IMG/VR virus record: IMGVR_UViG_3300031576_000001
Coordinates: 124,001 to 188,000 of that record
Origin: a virus
Length of the DNA stretch: 64,000 nt
Direction: 5' to 3' (one strand)
Notes under the pieces: model-generated
The model's input: only the letters and a program-made list of their open reading frames with translations
What the model was told of the DNA's origin: nothing
Databases searched by the model: none
Position numbers and translations under genes: made by a program
Shown here: in pieces, positions 23,354 through 33,545 of the stretch
Layout of the letters: the number at the start of each line of letters is the position of its first letter
How positions within the stretch are numbered: position 1 is the stretch's first letter

Positions 23354-26300
23354 ATGACCTTCAGCCTCTCAGGTTACGTGCTCTTCTCACCTCGGGTAGG
23401 GGGTGGGAATGGTCCCTACACGTCAACCCCAGACGCCGTGGTCCTTGACCAAGCGGCTTTTGACGCGGCGTACCCCTCCGACGAGTCGGTACCCCGTTGT
23501 GACTACCTCGTCCTACCCCTTACCCAGGGTGACCTCCACCAAGCCCAGTTTGGGTGGGTACGCAATGACACCCCGTTGGAGCGCTTTGGTTACGACGGGC
23601 GAGCGGATCACTTCCGACCCCTCCAGGGTGGACCCCCCCAAGAGGTAGGTGTTACTGGACCCACCAGTAACACGGACAGGATGGCGGTGCGCCCCATCCC
23701 CCTCTTGCCATTGTCTCCCTCTCAGCCGGTCAGGGTATTCTTGTCGTCGGGCTTTGAGCTTACAGTGCAAACCAAGACCCTTGACGCTGACTTTACCGTG
23801 GGTGGTCCGCTCCCTGGGTTTGTCGAGGTCTCTCTAGAGACCGGCAGACTCAACTTTGCTACGGCGGACCTCACCTCCTTTAATAGGCAGGGGGTACGCT
23901 ACCAGGGGCAACGGTACGCGGGCGACAGTAACCACCCTCTTGGCTTTTACGGTCTGGACACGCTGTACCTCAACCCTCTCCCTGGGACGGGGCAGTACCC
24001 CCTGGTCAAGGTCGAGGAGGGCGTGTGGCTCACCCCCGTAGAGGTTCCTGATGAGGGTTCCTTTACAGTGCCCGCTGCTGGTACGTTCCAATGGGCTCGC
24101 GACACAGGCAAGGTAAACGTCCCCTCTGACGTGGACCTCCTCGGGCTGCGTGTCTTTTACGATGGTGTACTTCTCGCCGCGCCCCTCTCGGTACCCTCGG
24201 CTCCCCTGGGAATGGTTCAGGCGAGCAGACTGACCAGCGCCAACGTACCCCTCTCCTTGTTGGTTCCGGGTGCGGACCTTTGGCTACGGGTGGGCTCTAC
24301 GCAACTGGCGGCAGTCAAGCTGGTGGCAGCTTTTGATGGTACGGCGGGGCAGGCTGGCGTGGTTGAGGTAGTAACCAGCACGGGGCAAGCGAAGCTAAGC
24401 CAGGTAGACACCAATGCTCTCCTCGGTCAGCCCGCCACGGTCTACTCCGGTGACCTCCCCATTGAGCGTGGCGTTGCACTCAGGCTCTTCCGTAGCCCCG
24501 TCAACCTGACGGGGGGTACCGTCAAGGACGTAACGACGACGTACACGGCTGAAAACGCTACGCTGGCAGCGCCCCTCTTGGGTACGCCCAGCGTGAGTCT
24601 TCCGCAGGTTCCCATTGACGACCGGCTTTACGATGACCCCGCCTGGCTAAACCTACTTGCTCTCCCCCCGCTGTCAGACCCCTCTACGGGAAGATTGCGC
24701 GTAGAGGTTACCCAAGGGACCGGTAGCGTTACAGGGGTACAGAAACGACTTGACTCCCCCGTAGCCCCCCCGGACGCAAACAGCGCTGGCGTGGTGCTGG
24801 ACGGGGCTAGTTTGTCCCTGGCAGAGCGCAAACTCGACGTGTTGGTTACGCCCACCACGCGCACCGGAAGCGTCACATTGCCTGACCCCGCCTTGGTTAC
24901 CTCTTCGCTAGAGAGGGAAACCTTCGCCGGGTCAGGCACCTTTGTACCGATAACCGAAGGCGTACAGTACAGCCTGGACCCTTTTAGCGGGGTGGTGTCC
25001 CTTATCACCTACCCTGGCACGCCCCTCGTTACGGACAAGGCGAGCGCCTCAGTCTCGGGCTTCGTCCTCACGGACACTTCCGGTGTCAACTTCCTAACAG
25101 AGGGGGTATCTTCCGACTCCCTGGTTATCGTCCGTAGCCCGCCCGTCGTCGAGGGTGTCTATGCCGTCATCGCCGTAGGCGCTACCACGCTTACCCTTGA
25201 CGTGTCGCTGCCTCCTACCGCCCCTGTAACTTACGAGGTCCGAAGCGAGCCCGAGATCCTGAGAGATCGGGTGTGGCGCCCATTTGCCCCCCTCGACCCG
25301 TCTTTCCAGCTAGAGCGGTACACCCCTCTAGGTACGGTGCAGAACGCGCCTCCGCTAACCACGGACACAGGGAATGCTCCAAGGTTGCGGTTCAAGATTG
25401 GCAACGCGCTAACGCCCCTTGTCACGGTCAAGCCGGATGACGCCAGCCTCACGCTAGCCGGCGCACTACCCTCCCTCTCCGTGGAGATTAGCCAAGAGAC
25501 AGGGCACCTTCGGTTCAGTGCGCTCGACCTGGGTTTCCCTCTAGCGCAAGCCGTAACCTTGAGAGACGGTGCAGATTACAAAGTCTCACCGGACCTTGGG
25601 TTTGTCTCCCTCGCCCGACCCTTTCTCTCCGGGGAGTCGGCGCTGGTGACGTACCGTCCCACGCTGGACGCTCCGACCGTGACGGAGCCGGTAGGCTTTC
25701 AGATCAGCCGAGAGGCGTTTACGGCGGTAGCCCCGACGACCACGGTACTTTTCAACCAAGCTGGGCTACCGGTAGCCCCTGCTCCGCCCCCTCTCACCCT
25801 AAGAGGGTCACGACCCCAGGTTGAAGGGGTTACGGTGGTAACGAACCTCGCCAATGGGACCGTGACCTTCTTGCCGTCCGCTCAGGTGACCAAGCACTTC
25901 CCCGCTGGTCCCTTGGAAATAGGGGAGACTGTCTACATAACGTATTTTGTGACGGTGGCGGCGGGGGGCGAAACCTCGTTTACCGTGTTGCAAGGCACCA
26001 TTGCTACCCAGCCGGTCACCCTCTCTCAGGGGGACGTGACCATCACCTTCCCGGGTGACGTGACGCTCACGCTGGCACCCTCCGTGGCTTTGCGAGTCAG
26101 TGTCTCTGACGTGTACCTCGTCCAAAGCTCGGCTTACAACGGCAGCGTGACAACGGCGACCCTGAGTACGCCTCTTCGGCAAAGCGTTACCGCCCCTCCC
26201 CTTGAGGTCACCTCCGGCCCCCTCTCCTCGTACTTCCTCCCTGACCTTGGCTTTTACGAGGCTTTGCCCAGGGGAGCCAAAGAGGCTCGGCTTGTCGGAG

Positions 26301-29254
26301 ACAGGGTAAAAAGCTACCCCCAAGGCACCCTTGTCCTTTGGGATGGTGAGCCGTACCACGTAGAGGGGGTCAAGCGAGACGGGGGGGTGACGGTGCTCTC
26401 CCTTGGCGCGGCAACCGACCGGGAGTACGCCGGGGTTTCACTGGCGCGCTCTATCCGACCCGTGCTCCCCGGGGGTGCTGCTGTCAGTACCCAGACGCCC
26501 CTCCTTGACGGTGTGGACCTCCTCTACCGCAAGGTGCCAGGTCAGGTAGGCTCCTTGCTAGAGGGGGTTACCGTGACAACCTCGGGTCAAGTGACGGGGC
26601 TACCCCCTCTGGGTGACAGCGAAGAGCAAGGGGTGGCTTACCGTGGGTACGGCAGCCTAGAGGCCGGGCAGAGTCTACGGGCGAGCTACACCGTTAAGAG
26701 GGTGCCTACGGCGAGCAATGGGTACGCCGGGCAAGTCTTGGTCGCCACGTACACCACATGGTCCCCCGATAGCTTTTACTTCCGAGTTGAGAAGCTGTCC
26801 GATGTGCGCGCAGAGGCAGCCCGGCGCCAGCAAGCCGAGGTTTCAGCGAGTCTACCCTCCTCGGGTCCAAGGCTGAGTAATGACCCTGGGTTGACACTAG
26901 CCGACAGGGGGCGAGCCTCGGTCTTCTACGAAGAGAGCGTGTACCGCAACGATGACGTGGCTTTCCGCTCCTTCCTGCTCTTTACCAATGACCTCGTTAC
27001 CCTCTTGGAGAACGCCAGGCTGGATGCTGTAGGGGTCAACGTGGGGGGGCGTGACGGTCAGCTACGGTTCAACGGCTCGCTAACGAACCCAGCGGTCGTG
27101 ACGGTCAGCGTAGCCCTCAATCAGATTGACGACCTGTACCAAGTAAGCCCTGGACCCTACGTGGTGACAGGTCCACCCTTTGTTGTTACGCCGCAGTACA
27201 CCTATGCCCCCGCGTGGACGCCTGCCCCGCAAAGCCGGTTCTTCAAAGCCAAGAGGCGTCCCTTTGGAGTAGCCTCTGTGGCTGCACTACCCGCGCAGGG
27301 TGACGTGGTTCTTGACCTGGGGGTCCGTAACTTGACCCAAGTGTCTTACGTGAGGGACCGGCAACCCTGGGCGCTTGTCACAGCGCCCGCAGCTTCGGGT
27401 GCCTTTACCGTGTCCGTGGATGACGCTGACGGCGACGCCTACCTCGTCCGCCCCAACTTCGGGGTGGGTAATCAAGTAGACCTCCTACGCCCCGATGGGT
27501 CCGTGGTTGGAGGTAGCCCTTACGAGATAGCCTCCCTCACGCCAACCTCCCTCACGTTCACGGTGGCTCTGACAGACAACGTACCCAGGGGGGCAACGGC
27601 GGTACGCTCTTTGGACGACCTGGCGTACTATCAAGTCGGAAAAGACCTTGGGCTAGACGCAACGGGTGGGCTTCTCACTTACATTGTGCCCTTTCCTCCG
27701 CTGGACGGTTCGGTCCCGCTTGTGCCGGCGGCGCTAGAGGTACTCCCCCCCAACCCGGGGCAGCCTCTTAGCACAGAGGTTTTCCTGTCCCCCGCAGCCA
27801 CCACGCCAGACCGCCCCCCGGTGCTGGACGGTCTAGACCTGGACGACGACGGCGAGGTTAGTTTTCCCTTGCAAAGCCCCACGGACGTTTGCGAGCAAAA
27901 CAGCTTGGGGGTGGGCAGGTTGCCTGACGTGTTTGCTCGGTATGCTGCCCTTGTGAGCGTGACGACACCCACGGAGACCTTCACGGCGAATTTGACGGCG
28001 CTCAACGTGATTACCCGGACAAGCGGGAACTTCGGAATCCTGCCGCTACCCGGTCAACTGGTCCGAATCCTCTCCGGGGTACACGCGGGCACCGCCTTTG
28101 TGCGGGTTGCCTCTGCAACCCTAACGGCGATCACGGTGGACGTACCCTACGGCAGCCTCGACACTGGCTTTACTGCGGTTGTAGGGGTCTCTTTGTTCGC
28201 CTTGACCGGCGCAGGCACCGTCATTGCTTTTGGTCTCACGTTGGAGGATGCCGTAGCTACCTTTCAGACCAACGGGGTTCTACCTGGGTACACCGTGGTC
28301 AATACGGTTACACTGGAGAGAAGCCAGGTCACGGCTGTACCGGACGAGACGCACCTGACGCTGGCTTCCCCGTTGACGCTGGGTGCTATCAATTACAGGG
28401 TAGAGAACCCGTTGTGCTCCTTCTCTGCGCTAACCACGCAGTCTACGGCACTCGACAAGCTGAGAGAGGTTGTGGCGACCAATGACCTCCCTGCCCTCCC
28501 CAGTGAGATAAGGGCGCTAGAGAGGGCGCTGGACCTCATATTCACGGACAGGGCAGGTAACCCGGAGTCTGTCACTGTTACGTTGCCCTCCACGGTAACC
28601 GGTCCCGTCTGGTCTGGCGTGACGCCAGGCGACACCGTGTTCTTCCGAGAGGGTGCAAACAGGGGCGTCTACACGGTGGCTTCCGTGGTGGGCACGGTTA
28701 TCACGGTTTCCGGGGCTCTTTCGCTAGCGGGCTCTGACTTCGTTCGGGTGGTCCAGCTAGAGGGCGTGAGCCAAGAGGGCGTAGTTACGCTGGCTAGCCT
28801 CCTCTTTGAAGTAGACGACTACAACTCGGCATTGATCGCGCTGTTGGTCCAACTAGCGAGCTTTCCAGTGCTTTCTGCATCCTACGCCAACAGGCTGGTC
28901 AGCTCAGAGCTGACCCCTTTGCTTGCGGTTCTTGCTGTGCGTGACCCGGCAGCTTGGGAAACTAGGGTCTTTTCCTTTCTCCGTGGGGGAGAGCGTTTGT
29001 ACGACAAGAGGTTTGCGTGGATAGACGGCAGATTGAACAAGTTGACGGGGACGCTGGCTCGGATAGCGCAGGCAAGGCAACGCCGGCTACAGAACCAGGC
29101 CAGCCTGACCAACCAATTGATACGCCTCCTCAGCCTCAGTGGGTTAGGCGTGACAAGCTGCCTATCCAAGAGAAGCTCTCCGACGTGCTTAGAGCCACCA
29201 TTGAGGCTACCAGACAACAAATTGCGCACGAGAAAGCCAAGCTCGCCAGGATGA
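23354..29254 (+). CDS. Giant beta-rich virion/baseplate protein, about 1966 aa
   Basis: ATG 23354 gives MTFSLSGYVLFSPRV and is preferred over frames opening earlier. TGTGCTAC lies 10 bases upstream. The product is rich in Val, Thr, Pro, Leu and Gly with many short strands. It has repeated patterns such as 'LP..TV.VY....L..G', 'LNFATADLTSF' and 'LRFSALDLGF', and blocks like VTAVPDETHLTLASPL, so it is probably a chain of small beta domains. No enzyme motif was seen. At 29141-29143 the frame departs from sense. The continuation VRRDKLPIQEKLSDVLRA... lies in the -1 frame and stops at TAG 29266-29268, abutting the next GTG. One extra G in GGG restores it. Likely a baseplate or tail-periphery protein from its place in the operon. 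Confidence 0.7.
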   Translation: MTFSLSGYVLFSPRVGGGNGPYTSTPDAVVLDQAAFDAAYPSDESVPRCDYLVLPLTQGDLHQAQFGWVRNDTPLERFGYDGRADHFRPLQGGPPQEVGVTGPTSNTDRMAVRPIPLLPLSPSQPVRVFLSSGFELTVQTKTLDADFTVGGPLPGFVEVSLETGRLNFATADLTSFNRQGVRYQGQRYAGDSNHPLGFYGLDTLYLNPLPGTGQYPLVKVEEGVWLTPVEVPDEGSFTVPAAGTFQWARDTGKVNVPSDVDLLGLRVFYDGVLLAAPLSVPSAPLGMVQASRLTSANVPLSLLVPGADLWLRVGSTQLAAVKLVAAFDGTAGQAGVVEVVTSTGQAKLSQVDTNALLGQPATVYSGDLPIERGVALRLFRSPVNLTGGTVKDVTTTYTAENATLAAPLLGTPSVSLPQVPIDDRLYDDPAWLNLLALPPLSDPSTGRLRVEVTQGTGSVTGVQKRLDSPVAPPDANSAGVVLDGASLSLAERKLDVLVTPTTRTGSVTLPDPALVTSSLERETFAGSGTFVPITEGVQYSLDPFSGVVSLITYPGTPLVTDKASASVSGFVLTDTSGVNFLTEGVSSDSLVIVRSPPVVEGVYAVIAVGATTLTLDVSLPPTAPVTYEVRSEPEILRDRVWRPFAPLDPSFQLERYTPLGTVQNAPPLTTDTGNAPRLRFKIGNALTPLVTVKPDDASLTLAGALPSLSVEISQETGHLRFSALDLGFPLAQAVTLRDGADYKVSPDLGFVSLARPFLSGESALVTYRPTLDAPTVTEPVGFQISREAFTAVAPTTTVLFNQAGLPVAPAPPPLTLRGSRPQVEGVTVVTNLANGTVTFLPSAQVTKHFPAGPLEIGETVYITYFVTVAAGGETSFTVLQGTIATQPVTLSQGDVTITFPGDVTLTLAPSVALRVSVSDVYLVQSSAYNGSVTTATLSTPLRQSVTAPPLEVTSGPLSSYFLPDLGFYEALPRGAKEARLVGDRVKSYPQGTLVLWDGEPYHVEGVKRDGGVTVLSLGAATDREYAGVSLARSIRPVLPGGAAVSTQTPLLDGVDLLYRKVPGQVGSLLEGVTVTTSGQVTGLPPLGDSEEQGVAYRGYGSLEAGQSLRASYTVKRVPTASNGYAGQVLVATYTTWSPDSFYFRVEKLSDVRAEAARRQQAEVSASLPSSGPRLSNDPGLTLADRGRASVFYEESVYRNDDVAFRSFLLFTNDLVTLLENARLDAVGVNVGGRDGQLRFNGSLTNPAVVTVSVALNQIDDLYQVSPGPYVVTGPPFVVTPQYTYAPAWTPAPQSRFFKAKRRPFGVASVAALPAQGDVVLDLGVRNLTQVSYVRDRQPWALVTAPAASGAFTVSVDDADGDAYLVRPNFGVGNQVDLLRPDGSVVGGSPYEIASLTPTSLTFTVALTDNVPRGATAVRSLDDLAYYQVGKDLGLDATGGLLTYIVPFPPLDGSVPLVPAALEVLPPNPGQPLSTEVFLSPAATTPDRPPVLDGLDLDDDGEVSFPLQSPTDVCEQNSLGVGRLPDVFARYAALVSVTTPTETFTANLTALNVITRTSGNFGILPLPGQLVRILSGVHAGTAFVRVASATLTAITVDVPYGSLDTGFTAVVGVSLFALTGAGTVIAFGLTLEDAVATFQTNGVLPGYTVVNTVTLERSQVTAVPDETHLTLASPLTLGAINYRVENPLCSFSALTTQSTALDKLREVVATNDLPALPSEIRALERALDLIFTDRAGNPESVTVTLPSTVTGPVWSGVTPGDTVFFREGANRGVYTVASVVGTVITVSGALSLAGSDFVRVVQLEGVSQEGVVTLASLLFEVDDYNSALIALLVQLASFPVLSASYANRLVSSELTPLLAVLAVRDPAAWETRVFSFLRGGERLYDKRFAWIDGRLNKLTGTLARIAQARQRRLQNQASLTNQLIRLLSLSGLGVTSCLSKRSSPTCLEPPLRLPDNKLRTRKPSSPG

Positions 29255-29267
29255 CAGGGAGACGCTA

Positions 29268-31406
29268 GTGGCGGATTGGAAGACCTACAAGCTAACCATA
29301 CCGGGCACGGACCTCTTCAAGAAGGTCAGGGACGCCCTAGAGGTACTTGTCGCGCTGTTGGACTTCCTCAAAGCCCTGCTCAACACGGTCAAGGTCTTCC
29401 TGGTAGACTTCGGTAACCCGCTCATCGCGCTCATTCAGGCGCTCATTCTCCTGCTGGAAGCCTTTATCAACTCACTGCGGGCCACGGGGCTATTTGGTTT
29501 GTACCATGTACCGCCCGTGACGTGGGATGACTTCCTCGACTTTTTCAACGGTACGGCGCCCTTTACGGAAGTCTTCAAAGCCAGCCTCTTTGACGGCAAG
29601 GACTACAACCGCCCTCAGCCTATAACGGGGGCTACCAAGAGCGGGTTTATCTTGCTCGTTGTGGATGCTTCCGACGTGGCTACCCTGGTCAGGCGCATAC
29701 AACAACTCCTTGCCCTCTTCGGTAAAGAGTTTGCCGCCCCAAGGCTAAGAGCCCCTCAGAACGTCAAGGTCTTTCCGCTGGACGGTGGCAAAGACCCCTT
29801 GCTGTCACTGCCCGCGGTCTTCGGGTCACCTACCAAGGCTTTGGCAGTCGAGTGGTCCAACCCTACCCAGATTCTCCCGCCGGACCCTGGCTTTGAGGGG
29901 CAGCTAACCTCTCTCCGTGATGAGTTTACCGCCCCTGGCTACCTCATCGAGCGTACCGAGGAGCCCACGGGCAAGACGGTGACCCACGGTGTCGAGCAAA
30001 CCGACCTGAGAGGCAGGGTGAGTACGGCACAGTTTGTAGTCAGGGAGGACAGCGGCAGGCTCTTCAGGGAGTACAGCGCTTACTTCGGGGTCGCTCCGGG
30101 TGACTTTACTGCGACTTTCTTGCTCGGCTCGCTGGGTACGTTCCGGTTTATCGACGACACGGTTGAGAAAGGTAAGCGGTACACTTACCGGGTGAGACCC
30201 TTCCTGGGCGAGCTAGGTCTGGACCCTGTGTTCCATGAAATGCCCTTCCCCCCTCTCCGTGAGAAGCGGTTTGGTTTGCGGCAGTTTGTTCAAGACTACC
30301 CCGGCAAGAACCTGATTCTGGGCGACCCCTCGCCCGAGGCGTCTGGCGTAGTGGCGGACCTCCCGCTTGACTTTGACGTGCTCAACTCGCTTCGCACCCT
30401 GTTCAAGACAGCGTTCTCACTGAACTTTCATTTGCCTTTGCCAGTGGGAGCGACCTTCGATAACAAGGGGTTTCCCACGGGAGTCACGAGCCCCTCTTCG
30501 GTAGGCAAGGGCTCTCTTCTGCCTCTGGCGTCCTCACTGTCCCAGCTTGTGGGTGAGCCTGTTGCGCAGGAAATCCCCCTCACGATAGACAAGACCCCGC
30601 CTGGCGCTGTGCAAAGCTACGAAGAGATAGGCAACCTGCCCCCCAGTAGAGTACCCAAGTTTCCTTGGCAAACCTTTACGGTAAGGCGTCGGGCGAACCA
30701 GCTAGCCATACAAATTGCGGGCGCCATGCTGGACAACCAAGGGACTGCCTCTCGGTACAAGGCGCTCATGACGGGCGGGCTACCCTTCGGTCAAGTGCAG
30801 TTTGGGATTCTGACGAGCGCGATTAACATAGAGGGTCTTACCACGGGGCTAGTACGAGACCCTGGCCCGGGGCTACCGGTAGAGACCCTCAACGGGGCTT
30901 ACAACCTGTACTTCATGGACCCCGTCTACCGGCTCAATGTGCTCGCCGCTGTCAAGTTTGCGTTGACGCTGGCCAGCGTGGGTACGCCGCCAAACTGGGT
31001 AAGCATCTCGGTCTTCAGGGACATTGTGCCGTGGCTGGGGGAGATATTCAACGACATACTCGCCAAGATTCAAGCCCTTGTGGACGCCTACAACGGGGCA
31101 ATCAAGGAGATCAAGGCGTACATTGACTTGATCCAGCGCAAGATTGACGCCCTGGAAAACTTCTTGAAGTTCCTTATCTCGATTCTGGACCAGATCGAGG
31201 CGTTGGAGCTTACCGTTAGCGTGCTCAACTCGGGCACGGTCAACGTGGATGCCTCCGGGTGGGCTGACATTGTGGACAGCGCCTCTACGCAACCCGCCGC
31301 CCCCTCGCGTGACCCTAACGGCTACTCAGCCGGCGTCGCGCTGGCTTACGTAGGCTCCGACGTAAAGGCTTTCGAGACCGCCCTAGAGGCTCTCTTCGGC
31401 AAGTAA
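29268..31406 (+). CDS. Baseplate-region structural protein, 712 aa
   Basis: GTG start overlapping the preceding TAG by one base. The N-terminal ~75 residues are a long hydrophobic helical stretch (VLVALLDFLKALLNTVKVFLVDF, then LIALIQALILLLEAFI), unusual for a soluble virion protein and possibly membrane-active or buried. The middle is mixed beta with a fibronectin-like passage (YLIERTEEPTGK..., KRYTYRVRPFLGELG). The C-terminus (~570-650) is a coiled coil (NDILAKIQALVDAYNGAIKEIKAYI) followed by a short beta tail. No family is recognised. A structural role is inferred from size and context. Confidence 0.65.
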   Translation: MADWKTYKLTIPGTDLFKKVRDALEVLVALLDFLKALLNTVKVFLVDFGNPLIALIQALILLLEAFINSLRATGLFGLYHVPPVTWDDFLDFFNGTAPFTEVFKASLFDGKDYNRPQPITGATKSGFILLVVDASDVATLVRRIQQLLALFGKEFAAPRLRAPQNVKVFPLDGGKDPLLSLPAVFGSPTKALAVEWSNPTQILPPDPGFEGQLTSLRDEFTAPGYLIERTEEPTGKTVTHGVEQTDLRGRVSTAQFVVREDSGRLFREYSAYFGVAPGDFTATFLLGSLGTFRFIDDTVEKGKRYTYRVRPFLGELGLDPVFHEMPFPPLREKRFGLRQFVQDYPGKNLILGDPSPEASGVVADLPLDFDVLNSLRTLFKTAFSLNFHLPLPVGATFDNKGFPTGVTSPSSVGKGSLLPLASSLSQLVGEPVAQEIPLTIDKTPPGAVQSYEEIGNLPPSRVPKFPWQTFTVRRRANQLAIQIAGAMLDNQGTASRYKALMTGGLPFGQVQFGILTSAINIEGLTTGLVRDPGPGLPVETLNGAYNLYFMDPVYRLNVLAAVKFALTLASVGTPPNWVSISVFRDIVPWLGEIFNDILAKIQALVDAYNGAIKEIKAYIDLIQRKIDALENFLKFLISILDQIEALELTVSVLNSGTVNVDASGWADIVDSASTQPAAPSRDPNGYSAGVALAYVGSDVKAFETALEALFGK

Positions 31407-31420
31407 GGGTTGTCCTAGGT

Positions 31421-31607
31421 TACAGGTTCCTCTTTGGTACCCTACGCGGTTTGACGTCCAGGCAACTACGCGCGTATTTGGCGTACATGGACGAGAGCCC
31501 GTCGTGCGAGAAGTCCGTGAGAACTTCTTCGCCCGCGCTGCGTTGGCTGCTGTAGAGGAGAACCGTGTGGTTAGGGGTCATGGTATCCGCTCATACGCCC
31601 GCACCTC
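31421..31607 (+). other. Out-of-frame 5' part of the 31608 gene
   Basis: Protein-like sequence is spread over three frames. Frame 2 gives RFLFGTLRGLTSRQLRAYLA and YMDES (31424-31497), frame 1 gives VVREVRENFFARAALAAVEE and NRVVRG (31501-31577), and frame 3 leads into the next feature. Each switch is -1 and is repaired by one extra base, in CCC (31498-31500) and GGGG (31574-31577). The intact gene would therefore start near 31410-31451. Confidence 0.6.
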
Positions 31608-32432
31608 TTGGCGATTCACGACTATTTCTTGTGCTACCCTTACCTACACGACTCCCACGGAGAGGTTACGCCTACCTTGCCCCACGCAGACATACATGGC
31701 ACCTACAACCGCTCACAACTCACGCGGTTCCTGACCTACGCCCGCTCACAGCTACCTTACGTAGAGGGGCGTATCCTACACCTAGAGGCTGAGGTTGAGC
31801 GTACCGGTCAGCTACTCATGGCACTTGACGCCAGCGGTAACCCTCTTGGGTACTCCTCGACCCCCCCTGGCTCGGTCGTTGACCGGCTTTTCAAGAGTTA
31901 CCTGGCGCAAGGCGGCTCCCCTCTCTTTGATTTGCAGCTACGGGCGATGTCTCAGCCCGTGTACTTGCAGAAGGGGGACGAGACGACGGCGCCTCAGCTT
32001 TTCAACAACGGAGAGGTTCTAGGCAGGGGCTACAACCTGGACGCCACGACGGGCGAGCTAATGTTTGGGGTACGGACCTGGCTAGATGACGCGCTGGGGA
32101 GCCGGCTTGGGTGGTTGGAGCGCCAGATCCGGCGCCACCAAGACTACCGTGACCAGCTTAGCGCTGAGGTTGCCCTACTCAGGCTCATCACTAGCCCGGC
32201 GGACACAGGGGGCTCCCTTGCAAACCTAGCTAACGAGCTAACTACCCTTCTCAGTGACCCCTTGTACCGCGCCGTCTATGACGACCTGGGCAAAGACCCC
32301 TTCGGTCGGCTCACCGCGGCGCCCTTTGCCGCGTATGACACCACGGGGGAGGCTGGCGAGACAAGAGCCCCCCAAGAGGAGTACGTGAAAACCAGCAAGG
32401 GTGTCGTGGTCCCTGGTCAGCGTAGCGTGTAA
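31608..32432 (+). CDS. Virion-region hypothetical protein, at least 274 aa
   Basis: The uninterrupted part begins at TTG 31608. With the two -1 shifts upstream repaired, the true protein would be about 60 residues longer. Residues after ~55 contain a coiled-coil segment (RILHLEAEVERTGQLLMAL) and a second helical part (WLERQIRRHQDYRDQLSAEVALL). The C-terminus is acidic with a short tail (APQEEYVKTSKG). The start of this frame includes YFLCYPYLHDSHGEV. No family is recognised. It sits between two structural proteins and the GNAT-fold gene, so a virion or assembly role is plausible. Confidence 0.6.
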   Translation: MAIHDYFLCYPYLHDSHGEVTPTLPHADIHGTYNRSQLTRFLTYARSQLPYVEGRILHLEAEVERTGQLLMALDASGNPLGYSSTPPGSVVDRLFKSYLAQGGSPLFDLQLRAMSQPVYLQKGDETTAPQLFNNGEVLGRGYNLDATTGELMFGVRTWLDDALGSRLGWLERQIRRHQDYRDQLSAEVALLRLITSPADTGGSLANLANELTTLLSDPLYRAVYDDLGKDPFGRLTAAPFAAYDTTGEAGETRAPQEEYVKTSKGVVVPGQRSV

Positions 32433-32484
32433 TAGCGCGCCCCTTCCCTCTGAGCGTCCCCCTTATGTTGAGCCTCTAGGTAAG

Positions 32485-33543
32485 ATGTTTTTCACGAGAC
32501 AAGCCCCAATCATAGTCAGACGCTACCTGGACCGGGTAGCCCAAGGTCAAGGTCAGGGTGACTCTGGTAAGGGGGGCGTCCCCGCGCAGTGGGTAGAATG
32601 GCTCAAAGCAGAGCACCAAGGCGGCAAAGAGAAGGTCGGCAACCCTAACGCTGACACCAAGAGCCGTTTCCCCCAGGTAAGCTACTCGACGGCGTTGAAG
32701 TATAAGCCCTTTTATCAGAAAGCGCTTGAGGAGTACAAGGAGTGGGTCAAAGATCAAGCTGGCAAGGGTAAGAAGGAAACCAAGCCCAAAGAGGAAGAGC
32801 CTAAGCCCGCCAAGAAAGCTGGCACGTCTATCTTGAAGACCGGGAAGCGTACCGTGGGCAAGGTGACTTACGAGTCCAAGCTAGACGAGCGCACCAAGAA
32901 GACGGTGGAGTCCCTGTGGGGCAAAGAGCCTCCTAGCATGGAGGACTTTCACGCAATGTTTGATATTGGGGGCGACCGCAAGACAAGTGTTCTCCTCAAA
33001 AATGGGTACAAGCCAGGCTCGATTGCGGTAGAGCTTACCTTTGAGGACAACAGCGGGAAAACCGTAGGTGCAGTCACCCGACTCTTTCACAAGTCGGGTG
33101 ACAAGCTACAGGTAACGCACGACCTTTTCAAGCTGGACGAGAGCCTACAAGGGAAAGGCGTGGGGCGTAAGGTTATCGAAAAGAGCCTCGATGACTACAA
33201 GAAAATGGGCGTTTCGCAAGTCAAGCAAGAGAGTGCGTGGGTGGGGCGGTACACTTGGGCGAAGATGGGCTATCAAGCTGACAACATGGACGAGGTTAAA
33301 GAGGGAGCCCGCACCCCCCTCTTGTCGCTTGGTTATTCGGAGAAGCAAGTAGACGACATTTTGCGGGACGAAGTACCAAACCTGAGTGCGCTAGCTGACC
33401 TGACTACCCCCTCTGGGCGCAAGATCGGCAAGGAGGTTCTCCTCCATGACGACATGCCCAACGTCATGGTACACCTCAACCTGGACGAGAGTGACCCAGG
33501 GTACAAGCGTATGAAAGCCTACCTGGCAAAGGACAAGAGCTAA
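32485..33543 (+). CDS. GNAT-fold protein in the structural operon
   Basis: 352 residues, ATG 32485 behind TAGGTAAG; earlier codons in the frame overlap the previous gene. The N-terminal ~120 residues are basic and helical (PIIVRRYLDRVAQGQGQ, ALEEYKEWVKDQAGKGKK), followed by a Lys/Pro/Glu linker. The C-terminal half carries an acetyltransferase motif A: LDESLQGKGVGRKVIEKSL (~215-233, Q.KG.G pattern for the acetyl-CoA pyrophosphate) and SAWVGRYTWAKMGYQ (~251-265), the usual GNAT ending. GNAT enzymes acetylate amines. The substrate is unknown. Its place among virion genes raises the possibility of a packaged, injected enzyme. The short gene after it follows by two bases. Confidence 0.72.
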   Translation: MFFTRQAPIIVRRYLDRVAQGQGQGDSGKGGVPAQWVEWLKAEHQGGKEKVGNPNADTKSRFPQVSYSTALKYKPFYQKALEEYKEWVKDQAGKGKKETKPKEEEPKPAKKAGTSILKTGKRTVGKVTYESKLDERTKKTVESLWGKEPPSMEDFHAMFDIGGDRKTSVLLKNGYKPGSIAVELTFEDNSGKTVGAVTRLFHKSGDKLQVTHDLFKLDESLQGKGVGRKVIEKSLDDYKKMGVSQVKQESAWVGRYTWAKMGYQADNMDEVKEGARTPLLSLGYSEKQVDDILRDEVPNLSALADLTTPSGRKIGKEVLLHDDMPNVMVHLNLDESDPGYKRMKAYLAKDKS

Positions 33544-33545
33544 TT

